Shown in pieces: positions 1 through 7,499 of a DNA stretch of 12,500 bases. Position 1 is the first letter of the stretch. Each line of letters starts with the position of its first letter. Both the position numbers and the translations under genes were made by a program. The stretch is from Actinidia chinensis (lineage: Eukaryota > Streptophyta > Magnoliopsida > Ericales > Actinidiaceae), in the NCBI GenBank assembly GCA_009663005.1, contig CM018891.1, forward strand, positions 3,837,965 through 3,850,464, read 5' to 3'. The notes below the pieces were generated by a model. That model was not told where the DNA came from. It searched no databases and worked only from the letters and a program-made list of their open reading frames with translations.

Positions 1-244
1 TATGAAATTATGCAAACTGTTGTTTTTGAAAATCATGAATGAGACAAGACAATGACAAGTGTATATATACACTGAAGTCTTATCAAGATACCGATTTAAA
101 GATAAATTAGTATAATTAGGAGCCAAGACAATGGCGGAAAGAATGCTGACCCTTTCAAAGATCTGTCATGTTTGGATTTTTGAATCTTGGAAGTGTGTGA
201 ACAATAAAGAGAATGGTTGGGACACGTCCTCTTAATACCATCTC
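1..244. other. Unassigned intergenic flank
   Basis: No gene or known repeat is recognised here. A perfect 16-bp palindrome, AGTGTATATATACACT, lies at 58-73. An ATG in a plant-like start context (ACAATGGCGG, ATG at 131) opens only a 34-codon frame that stops at 233-235, with no recognisable protein. It could be a chance frame or a short exon, and nothing downstream supports a gene. Confidence 0.5.
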
Positions 245-560
245 ACACGGTTGGAGCCAATTTTTTCCTCATTTCTCCATTTTTGATTGAAAAAGGGACA
301 AAAACACTTTAGGTCATCCAATGGTTTTCTCTCATTCCTCTATTTTTTCTCTATTTTTTTGAATTTGGAGGAATGGTGGTGTTTGATCTCCAATAGTTTT
401 CCCATTTTTCTTCCCATTTTTGGTAGTTTTGGTCTCCAATGGTATTCCCCCATTTTTTTGAATTTTGAAAAAAAAAAATAGTTTTGGTCTTCATTGTAAT
501 TCCCACATTTCCCCATTCCCTTCCCCCATTCTTTATTTCTCTTTTCTTCTCCATTTCTTA
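245..560. repeat. Pyrimidine-rich degenerate tandem repeat (left arm)
   Basis: The + strand is almost all C and T, built from repeated words such as TTCCCCCATTTTT. Four degenerate units start with GGTC/GATC + TCCAAT-like text at 312, 385, 431 and 486, giving spacings of 73, 46 and 55 bp. Two of them are preceded by TAGTTTT. The unit resembles the reverse complement of words in the purine-rich block at 1076-1290, so the two blocks form rough inverted arms around an AT-rich core. A GGTTGGAG...TCCATTTTT word at 249 recurs in direct orientation at 1114 and, degenerate, at 1202. This may be a non-autonomous DNA element or a simple minisatellite; no clear terminal repeats or target duplication were found. 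Short open frames here are low-complexity Phe/Ser/Lys strings and are not genes. Confidence 0.6.
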
Positions 561-633
561 ATTTGAGATGAGTATTTCTTTTTAAATTTTTGATTAATAA
601 ATGAATTTCAACAACAAATTTTTTATATGTGAT

Positions 634-666
<33 letters not shown>

Positions 667-1020
667 GAATATAGCATAAACAAATAAATTAACTTAAAAT
701 ATTTAAGCTTATAATAAAATTATTACATAAAAACAAGATTTAATAAACATTGCACATTAAACAATATAAATAAAACAAAAATAATCTCATTACAAATCCG
801 ACCCATTTATGATCTACCACCCGTACTATTTATTTTTTATATATAAACAATTAATGAATAAAATCAAATAAAGCAAATAAAAAAATTTTATATATATAAA
901 AAAAATAAATAAATAGTCATAAAATCCACCATGTCATAAATTATATATTATAATAAATACTTAATATTTATCTTTTAATAATATTTTTTTATTTCATAGT
1001 CCAGACTAATTCTAAAAAAA
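561..1020. other. AT-rich spacer between the repeat arms
   Basis: This stretch is very AT-rich, with many A and T runs and TATATATA words, and has no open frame of note. It is the core between the pyrimidine-rich and purine-rich repeat blocks. I see no gene, RNA or recognisable element in it. Confidence 0.6.
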
Positions 1021-1290
1021 ATACTCCTCTCCATTTCTTCTCCATTCCCTCCCCCCATTTTTTTTCTCCCCCAAATTGGGGGAAAAATGGGGGAATGGGG
1101 GAAGAATGGGAATGGTTGGAGATGAAAATTTTTTCTCCATTTTTGTCACCAAATTTAGGAAGAAATGGGGGAATGGAGAAATGGAGGAAAAATAGGGGAA
1201 TGGTTAGAGTGAAAAATTTTTCCCATTTATTGGGGGAAAAAATGGGGGAATGGTGGAATGGAATCACAAAAAAAAATGAAGATTGTTTGT
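1021..1290. repeat. Hairpin and purine-rich repeat block (right arm)
   Basis: A pyrimidine-rich run (1021-1074) turns at about 1075 into a purine-rich run made of repeated GGGGAATGG and GGGGGAAAAAATGGGG words. The turning point is a palindrome: TCCCCCAA (1067-1074), one base, then TTGGGGGA (1076-1083). The complementarity continues outward with small mismatches to about 1031 and 1110, so the single strand could fold into a stem of some 35-40 bp. Two related units begin at 1114 (GGTTGGAG) and 1202 (GGTTAGAG). Frames on either strand are translations of this simple sequence. Confidence 0.6.
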
Positions 1291-1561
1291 CGCTGCCCCC
1301 CTCCCCCACTTGGCTCCCCCCTGGGTGTGCCTGGGGGCCCCTTGCTGCTGTTCTCCCTCTCTCCCCTGCTGCCTTGGAGCGTATATAGTTTGTAACATTT
1401 TAAGTTAAGCTTTCTACCTCAAAAATATAGCAAAAACTACAGTTGTAGGTTATGTTAAAAATATCCAATAGGCGAGAAGCAGCGACAGAAGTGTGAGCGA
1501 AAAAGATAAGAAGGACAGTTATAGGAAGTTGTGTGTGAGATTGATCAAAAAAGCGCGGGCC
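1291..1561. other. C/G-run patch and unassigned sequence
   Basis: Positions 1293-1375 are a short GC-rich stretch with runs of C and G (for example CTGGGGGCCCC), in strong contrast to the surrounding AT-rich DNA. The remainder to 1561 is mixed sequence with no recognisable protein or repeat. A minus-strand open frame of 111 codons (1400-1735) crosses it but is low-complexity, and its rich part mirrors the tandem repeat at 1562-1674. Confidence 0.4.
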
Positions 1562-1674
1562 GGGAAGGAACGCAAGCGCTCGAGAGAGACGGAACCACCC
1601 GAGCGCGAAGGGAAGGAACGCATCTCGCGAGATATAAGGAAACCACCCGATCGCTAAGAACCACCCGCGCGCAA
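1562..1674. repeat. 48-bp tandem repeat, about 2.35 copies, CpG-rich
   Basis: Unit 1 (1562-1609) and unit 2 (1610-1657) both begin GGGAAGGAACGCA and share a second core, AACCACCCGA, followed by a CG-rich end. A partial third unit with GAACCACCCG runs 1658-1674. The period is 48 bp, a multiple of three, so an overlapping + frame (1531-1746) carries 16-residue repeats beginning REGT. The units differ mainly in the block between the two cores, where each has its own CG-rich palindrome-like word (AGCGCT and TCTCGCGAGA). The whole patch is CpG-rich, unlike its AT-rich surroundings. It could be a minisatellite, a relic promoter-like region, or inserted foreign sequence; no function can be assigned. 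Confidence 0.75.
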
Positions 1675-1738
1675 CCCGCTCCGCGAAACTGGCTGTGGCC
1701 AACACAGAGCGCAGCCCGGGGCGCGGGGGCGCCAAGGG

Positions 1739-1774
1739 GACGCTGAGAGAAATGATGACGCTAAGAGAAATGGT
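1739..1774. repeat. 18-bp tandem duplication
   Basis: GACGCTGAGAGAAATGAT (1739-1756) is followed directly by GACGCTAAGAGAAATGGT (1757-1774), two differences in 18 bases. In the + frame opening at 1695 this gives TLREMM then TLREMV. That frame ends at 1880 after a short acidic stretch and a lysine-rich end, and has no recognisable family, so I treat it as non-coding. Confidence 0.7.
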
Positions 1775-1879
1775 TATAGGGTGTTCGGCTCACAGCTCCA
1801 CCATGAAAACGATACTGATGGGAGAAGTTGGCGATGTGGACGAAAACGATGACTATGACGAGTTTAAGAAGAAAACGTG

Positions 1880-2528
1880 AAAAAAATAACGTTGAGATAT
1901 TTCTCGACTTAACCCAAATCACGCGATTCAATACATAACCCTACCTAATTTGTTAAATCAAATACTAAATTTGGTATGATAACTTTTTCATAACTTAATA
2001 TTTTATAAACAAACCATTGTTTTGACTATGATAAGTTTATCATAACAAACTTATTATGAACTAGTCAATGGTTTTACCTATGATAAATATATCATAGTAA
2101 AATAATTTTTATAAATTAAACACTGATTTGTTTATAATAAAGTTATCATAACAAAAATATTTTATAAACAATATACTTCAATTTTTGTGAAATGATCTAG
2201 ATTATCTAAAAATTATCATAACAAAAATTTTAATTATTGTAAAATAGTTTCAGATTATAATAATAATATTTAAAAACATATGTATTAATTATTTGTAATA
2301 TATAACCCTATTTAAAAATGATTATTAATATAAAATTGAATTTGAAAAGAAAAAAGAATAGAAAATGTATCATATAATATTAATATTCTAAACATATGCA
2401 TTAACTACGTAATATATATAGAAAATAAAAAAAGATAATTTTTGTCCATTACATTATAAATGTGTTTCTAGTGTATAAAACAAATGATTAGTATAAAATG
2501 GTGAGTCTAGTAAAGAAAAACGTTGCCA
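1880..2528. repeat. AT-rich region with spaced TATCAT repeats and palindromes
   Basis: This is AT-rich intergenic DNA directly left of the retrotransposon. The word TATCAT followed by AACA or AGTA recurs at 2038, 2090, 2144 and 2214 (spacings 52, 54 and 70 bp). The first two sit in palindromes: TATGATAA-GT-TTATCATA (2027-2044) and CTATGATA-AATA-TATCATAG (2078-2097). Surrounding text such as TTTTATAAACAA also recurs, so this looks like a decayed tandem repeat of about 53 bp. From about 2230 to 2528 I see only AT-rich sequence without a gene. Confidence 0.5.
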
Positions 2529-2533
2529 ATAAG
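2529..2533. repeat. Target site duplication, left copy (ATAAG)
   Basis: ATAAG directly precedes the 5' LTR, which starts TGATGTGGG. The same five bases follow the 3' LTR at 12030-12034. Five bp is the usual duplication length for Ty3/gypsy integration, so the pair marks one insertion event and fixes both outer ends of the element. Confidence 0.85.
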
Positions 2534-3010
2534 TGATGTGGGATAAAATATTCACCTATAATACAGTACCTCCCCCCTCGCCCCAAGGGAGAATGGATAT
2601 CCGCCAGACATCAATCCTATGAAGTCCCCATCTCCGCCGCTTAGAGCCAAAACTTCTCCGAACCCTACGACCGAGGTAAAACGAATCCAACTTCAGCATG
2701 GAACCTCGCCAAGCTCCCTACTGAGCTCGCCAGAGCCATTATCAGGGTATTCCCCATTGATCTACCCCAAAGTGGTCTCCCTCCTGCTCTTGGGCGAGGT
2801 AGATTAACTTTCCTGATCAATCTCCATCAAACCTAATTATACATGGAAACTATCTACTATTGCAGATCCTTCTCCATCACGACACCAACAATTACGGGAG
2901 ACCCTCCAGATGACAATTCTCCCTAATTAATCTCCTACATCTCCGGGATATCTTCCCATACTTATCCTTCCGAGGATCCCGATTCTCTTAAACACCGTCC
3001 CCTTATTCCG

Positions 3011-3020
3011 TTATAAAAAG
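3011..3020 (+). promoter_or_regulatory. TATA box of the 5' LTR promoter
   Basis: TTATAAAAAG sits about 260 bp before the LTR end in a block that is well conserved in the other LTR (11775-11783). This is the expected place for the RNA polymerase II promoter of the element. Transcription would be expected to begin some 30 bp downstream, near 3040-3050; that start is inferred. Confidence 0.7.
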
Positions 3021-3051
3021 GCCGCTCCCCCATCGTTTCAAAGGTATGTTC

Positions 3052-3057
3052 AATAAA
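3052..3057 (+). promoter_or_regulatory. AATAAA polyadenylation signal in the 5' LTR
   Basis: AATAAA lies about 40 bp downstream of the TATA box, within the likely R region. At the matching place of the 3' LTR (about 11814) the text is AATTAC. The signal has therefore been lost where it would act in ending element transcripts. Confidence 0.45.
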
Positions 3058-3274
3058 CGTCTCAACATACTATATAACTCTCCTCTGAGCTATTTTTACC
3101 TGCTGTCAATCGCCTTGGTCTGATTCCGCCACACGGAGGGGTTTTGAGCGGCCTCGCCCCGACTTTTAATTTCTGTTCGTCTGTGCAGGTCCCAGCTCCT
3201 TAATTCCCGAGGTCCATTACCGAGGAGACGACCTTTGACTGTTGGTTGCTCGCCCCAGTTTTTTTTACACAACA

Positions 3275-3294
3275 GTTGGGCGCCGTCTGTGGGA
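3275..3294 (+). promoter_or_regulatory. Primer binding site (tRNA-primed minus-strand start)
   Basis: GTTGGGCGCCGTCTGTGGGA follows the 5' LTR directly. It resembles the TGGCGCCGTCTGTGGGA-type primer site common in plant Ty3/gypsy elements, here with an extra G (TGGGCGCC instead of TGGCGCC). TGG at the start pairs with the CCA tail of a tRNA. Which tRNA primes it was not determined; the TGGCGCCGT core would fit tRNA-Asp, but the bases after it fit less well. Confidence 0.75.
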
Positions 3295-3307
3295 TCGAAA
3301 TTTCTCT

Positions 3308-4750
3308 ATGGCACCTGCGCAGCCGCAAGCTACCCAGACCAAGTGCCAGTAGCCCCCCGGTAACAGATCCCATCCTATGGCCACCCAGCCAAGTTCCAGA
3401 TCTATAAGGCCTCCACCCATGAGATCCACTTATGGCTGAGCAGATGGGGATAATGAAAACGAGATAATGGTCAGCCTAATGCAACTCCTCGCTGCTGCCT
3501 AACCCCCCACTTTCCGCAGCACCACCCTCCCTGATATCGAGCGATCTCGCCACTCGAATCCTTCAGGAGATGTTCTCGAAATTCAGTGCCGATCAATAGG
3601 GTGGGGGAGACCGCAAGCACCAAGCTCGTCCTTAGTGAAAAAGAGTCCTCGGAATCTAGTAAAACTCAACCATGGTCTCGAGAAGGGGGAGGAGTCCCTC
3701 ATAGAGACGATCGGATCAGGGCACAAACACATCAATCCCACCTCGCAAAAGTGTCGAGACTTGGACGCACGGCTCGACCGCAATCAACACTGTAACAAGT
3801 TCCCAGTTAACTGTGGACACACTAATTAAACAGACAGAACCGCCGTTTCACAGAGAGATATTGAGGGCTCGGATTTCATCGAAGTTCAATCTCCCGCCCG
3901 CTTCGGTATTTTATGAAGGAAACAGATCCAATGGACCACCTGGACTCCGTACAAGACCTAATGTTCGCTCAGGGTTGCTCGGCATGAGATTATGTGCAAA
4001 GCTGTCTCCGCCACTTGAAAGGAACTCGCCAGGTGCATGTTCGAAAACTGTCGCCGAGGAACCATTGATTTTTTGGCGATCCAGTCGACCTCGCCGCCAA
4101 TTTTCATGATCTGCAAAATCGCCAAAGAATGCTTCTCAACCTTTTCACCATTCATCAAAAAGAAACGAGATCTTGAAAGATTTCGTGAAACGATTCCAAA
4201 CTAAGCTATTTTTAGAAGTCGAGGATCCCAGCGATGAAAGTAATACATGGCATTATGGAAGGACTCCGACCTGGCCCTCTGTTCGAACTCCCTTTCCAAA
4301 AACGTTCCCTGAAAACTTTATCCTACTCCAGAGCAAAAGCCGACGAGTATATCTCCGTAGAGGAGTGTGGCCGAGGCCAAACGAAGGCGGCGAGAAAAGG
4401 TGCTTCTAAGAGGAAAGAGCCTGATACGAGGCGGGCTGTTATAGGGAAGAAACAAGGTATAAGAGACCTGACCGAGAACCCAACGGTCCATAGATCGCGT
4501 CCTCGAACTCCTCCTCGCCGCCTAGTTACTCGAAAAACCGCCACCAACGCCCCTGTTGCCCCAATTACTCTCGTAAAATTAAAGCACAGAAGAGTTCGTC
4601 AAATGGCCAGGGAATATCAAGACTGACCCCCAGAAGAGGAACAAGAACAAATATTTGTGAATTCCACACCGGGACCACGGACACCATACTGAGGACTGTT
4701 TCAACTGAAGGAATAGATTGTCGACCTCTTAAGAGGCGGATACCTGAGGA
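3308..4750 (+). pseudogene. gag: gag polyprotein (capsid/nucleocapsid), frameshifted
   Basis: Gag forms the particle that packages the element's RNA. The first ATG after the primer site is at 3308 (MAPAQPQATQTK) but meets a stop within 15 codons. Coding text continues in shifting frames: SSRSIRPPPMRSTYG near 3393, [18 protein letters not shown] at 3834, a capsid-core part near 4173 (LKDFVKRF) and GLRPGPLFELPF just after 4245. The block 3834-4340 fits the retrotransposon gag domain (PF03732). It is followed by a basic Arg/Lys-rich region (to about 4610), WPGNIKTDPQKRNKNKY, and a zinc-knuckle remnant with HRDHGHHTEDC at 4667-4699. The first cysteine of the knuckle (TGT 4656-4658) is out of frame with the rest. 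Stops and 1-2 base indels make it non-functional. The end position is approximate, since gag runs into protease without a clear boundary. Confidence 0.88.
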
Positions 4751-4949
4751 AGTCGTACTGCTCGCCCACCAACCAAACCCCTAGAAGAAGGTACGTCGAT
4801 AACAACCAACTGCGGGGTGATATCAACATCCCTGGAGGTTTGGATCGGGCGTTTATTCGACTCATCCATTAAAAGGGCATGCCATGAAGTGCCCATAGAC
4901 GGCCGAGGAAGGAGTTTACAACCTCTCATCATTTGTTGCTGATCAACAC

Positions 4950-5420
4950 CCATCACTTCAGCAATGATGATTTGAGAGCTTACACCTACCCCAGGACGAC
5001 GATGCCTTGGTCGTCTCGTTTGTCATCGCCCATTTCCACGTCCAGAGGATTTTAATTGACACGGGGCTCGGCGATATCTTGTTCATCCTCGGCGTTTCGA
5101 AAAATAAAAATGGGCTATACAAGTTGCAAACCCCTTTCCATACCCCCCTGATCTCGTTTGGCGGAAATACGACGCACGCCCTGGGAATGGATCACTTACC
5201 GCTAACTCTGGGAACTGAACCCCACCAAGACCACATAATGGCAAGATTCATTGTGTAGATTGGTCCCCTCGCCCTATAATGCCCTCTTGGGGGCGACCAA
5301 CTTTAGAGAATCAAGGCGATCACTCGACCTATCACCTGAAGCTCAAGTTTCCCACCCCTCGGGATAGGCAAAATTAGGGCGATCAGAAAATGGCCAGGGC
5401 AATTTGCTTTATTAGCCATG
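4950..5420 (+). pseudogene. Aspartic protease domain of pol, frameshifted
   Basis: This domain would cleave the Gag-Pol polyprotein. An open stretch at 5007-5258 reads VQRILIDTG with the active-site Asp-Thr-Gly at 5058-5066, then [16 protein letters not shown] and [11 protein letters not shown], which are typical of retropepsins of plant Ty3/gypsy elements. The residues just after DTG are shortened (DTGLGDILF), consistent with a small deletion. Upstream, [11 protein letters not shown] (from about 4955) belongs to the same domain in another frame. Downstream, STYHLKLKFPT near 5325 continues it after frameshifts. The catalytic triplet survives, but no intact reading frame does. Confidence 0.88.
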
Positions 5421-5459
5421 AGGGTCGAAAGACCTCTTCAGTTTCCACCCACCCCAATA

Positions 5460-6680
5460 GCAATTAACAGAACCTGGGCGACGACGCAGAGGTCCTCATA
5501 GATGAAGTAGAACAGCTCCACACCCTGGTAGAAACCCCCCGGGAAACCAATAACCCAAGCCTCTTGAAAGAAATTGTCCCCATCTCCTACATCCCGATAA
5601 TCCTGATCGCCATATAATGAATCGGCACAATGAACGTACCGATGAGCTCCATTTCGCCTTAATAAACTTCTTGAAAGAAACTCCGATTATTTGCCTGGTC
5701 ACAGACGAACGTTTCCAGCATTGATCCTGACATCGGCCATGCACAAACTTGTTCACCCGACCCAAAACATTCCTCCAGTCGCCAAAACCGCAGGACGTTC
5801 GCCCCTGAACGCCTAAAGTTCATCGAGACTAAGTTAATAAGCTCATCAGAGCTAACGTCGTCAGGAAGCCCACGATCCGGATTGCTCGCCAATGTCGTAA
5901 TCCGCCCCAAGAAGGAGGAAAGTGGAGAGTATGCGTTGATTTTACCGACTCAACAAGGCTTTTGCCCATAAGACAGTTTTCCCTTGCCGAAAATTACTTA
6001 ATAGTCCGACGCCACCTTCCAGCAAGCACGAGCTCCTGAATTTTTATGGACGCCTTTCGGGTCTCGGGATATCACTAATCAAGATGTACCCTCCTAACAT
6101 TGAGAAGACTTCTTTTAAATCACAGAGCGGGGGTTATACTGTTACAAGTCAGCCATTCGGATTGAAGAACGCTGGGGCACATACTAGAGGTTTGTCAACA
6201 GATGTTCAAGAATAAATGGGAAGACAATGGAAAGTATAGATAGATATATGCTTAGTTAAAAGTCTCCGATCATCCACCACATCTCCCATCTCGAAGAAGC
6301 AATTTAGCATCTACATCGCCATCGGTGAATGTTTAAATCCCTCCAATGCATCTTTGGGGGGAGTGTCGTCCGGAATTTTTGGATTTATGGTCACTCTAAG
6401 CGTGGAATCGAGGTAAACCCGGATTAGATCCAAGCCCTGATCGCGATGAGCTTGCCCAGAAATATCCGGGAAGTACAACAGCCTTGACTGGGCGCGTAGT
6501 CCGCCCTGAACAATTTGTCCCTCCAAATCTGCGGACAGTGCTTCCTCCCCTTCTTCAGAATCCTAAGGAAAAAGCCAGCCTTTCAATGGAACGAGGAATC
6601 TGAAAATGCATTCCAACATCTGAAAGAGTATCTCGGGTCTCCGCCCTTACTTACAGTCCCCACCAACGGTGAAGACCGTT
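5460..6680 (+). pseudogene. Reverse transcriptase domain of pol, frameshifted
   Basis: Reverse transcriptase copies element RNA into DNA. A linker region at 5640-5890 (for example EVNKLIR-like text as VNKLIRANVVRK near 5835) leads into KWRVCVDFTD at 5920-5949, the first strong RT block. The next are IKMYPPNIEKTSF at 6078-6116 and PFGLKNAGA at 6153-6179. At 6228-6260 the catalytic YVDD box should follow, but the frame reads WKV-stop-IDICLVKS, so the aspartate pair and the tyrosine are gone. The thumb/connection part appears as RKKPAFQWNEESENAFQHLK and LGSPPLLTVPTNGED (frame from 6515). Stops and indels occur throughout, and the part between 6250 and 6510 is only partly readable. Inactive. Confidence 0.9.
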
Positions 6681-7035
6681 TAACGTATATTTATCCAGCT
6701 CAGCCCATCCGCGGGGTGCTGTTCTAATTCGAGAATAAGGTCAGGTCCAAGGCCATATCTATAACGTTAGCAAAGTCTTGATAGTGCAGAGTCAGATATC
6801 CAAAGATTGAAAAGCCCGCTATGCCCTAATGTTCGCCTCCAGAAAACCTTCGTCATTACTTCCAAGCCCATCCCTCTCGTAAACTGCGATCACCATTGAA
6901 GCTATCTTCAGCGACCAGACCACATCAGGTCGACTCCTTAAATGGTCCCGATCTAAGTGAATTCCACATTGTAAACAAGCCCAGAACGCAATAAAAAATC
7001 CCAAGCCCTGGCTGATTTCATTGTCGAATCACCCA
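6681..7035 (+). pseudogene. Gypsy-type RNase H (first of two), degenerate
   Basis: Directly after the RT connection lies the ordinary RNase H region of Ty3/gypsy pol. Readable pieces are RYPKIEKP (about 6790-6815), LRHYFQAHP (near 6845-6875), TSGRLLKWS (near 6925) and a closing ALADFIVES-like stretch (near 7005-7035). Where an active RNase H has its first Asp, the frame reads YPAQPIRGVLF, with no acidic residue. In the Tat lineage this domain is known to have lost activity and to act as a linker once a second RNase H was acquired, and the sequence here fits that. Frameshifts split it at several places. Confidence 0.72.
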
Positions 7036-7109
7036 TGAAGACACTCACAACTGAACTGCCCCTCATGAAGTAGTAATTCCTGAAGAACCAACCCCATAAA
7101 AGACCCGCC

Positions 7110-7480
7110 ACTAGAATGTTGTTCGTTTATGGCCTTCTAACCAGCAACGGCTGCGGTGCAGGGCTCGTCGTATGAGCTCCATCAGCGACAGATGGGTACG
7201 CCATAAGAAAATGGGTTTAAAGCCACTAACGAATGAAGGCCGAGTATCAATCCCTCCCTCGCCGGACTAGAGTAGCGACAGATTGGGAGCCCAATCTTTA
7301 GAAGTCTTTAGTGACTCACAACTGGTGGTAAACCAAGCCAAAGGAGATTACCACCCTACCCTCGCCCAAGGATTCAAGAATGAAGCTTATTTGGGCAGAT
7401 AAAGGCTGTGTCCCGCCAAAGACAAGGAGTTTTAAGAATCCCCAGATTCCCTAAGAAGATATAAAAGGCAGATGCCTTGA
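7110..7480 (+). pseudogene. Archaeal-type RNase H (second), frameshifted
   Basis: A second RNase H follows the first. It would remove the RNA strand during replication. At 7119-7169 the frame reads LFVYGLLTSNGCGAGLV, matching the DG-x-GCGAG start of the archaeal/plant-like RNase H domain, but the catalytic Asp is Tyr (TAT 7128-7130). KAEYQSL near 7230 is the second catalytic block, with its Glu present. EVFSDSQLVVNQ at 7301-7336 is the third, with Asp at 7313-7315 kept, followed by AKGDYHPTLAQGFKNEAYLG. Having two RNase H domains between RT and integrase is characteristic of the Tat lineage among plant Ty3/gypsy elements. Confidence 0.8.
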
Positions 7481-7499
7481 GCTAAGTCTGGCGTCACTT

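Larger units (their letters stand above)
2534..3274 (+). repeat. 5' long terminal repeat
   Basis: The LTR begins TGATGTGGGATAA and ends ACAACA, with the TG...CA ends usual for LTRs. It is matched along its length by 11298-12029. Long identical blocks, such as the 39 bp at 2702-2740 against 11467-11505, alternate with stretches carrying many 1-2 base indels. A TATA box and an AATAAA signal lie in its second half, in the order expected for U3-R-U5. The last bases are followed at once by the primer binding site. Outer and inner ends were set from the target duplication and the start of the primer site. Confidence 0.92.

Noticed and set aside
131..235. A 34-codon + frame with a good plant start context (ACAATGGCGG).
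   Set aside because: It is too short, has no recognisable family, and no continuation exon is visible in the repeat-rich sequence that follows.
989..1388. Overlapping open frames on both strands rich in Gly/Glu/Lys and Phe/Pro.
   Set aside because: They are translations of simple purine/pyrimidine repeats that lack stops because of their composition.
1531..1746. A + frame with 16-residue repeats (REGTQALERDGTTRAR-like).
   Set aside because: The periodicity comes from the 48-bp DNA repeat, and both strands stay open there. No protein family is recognised.
1695..1880. A + frame with an acidic stretch (GDVDENDDYDEF) and lysine-rich end, possibly a small nuclear protein.
   Set aside because: It has only 61 codons, no family, no supporting exon structure, and half of it is an 18-bp duplication and low-complexity sequence.
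4323..4547. A minus-strand 74-codon frame within gag.
   Set aside because: It lies opposite the basic Arg/Lys-rich part of gag, which reads as family-like protein on the + strand.
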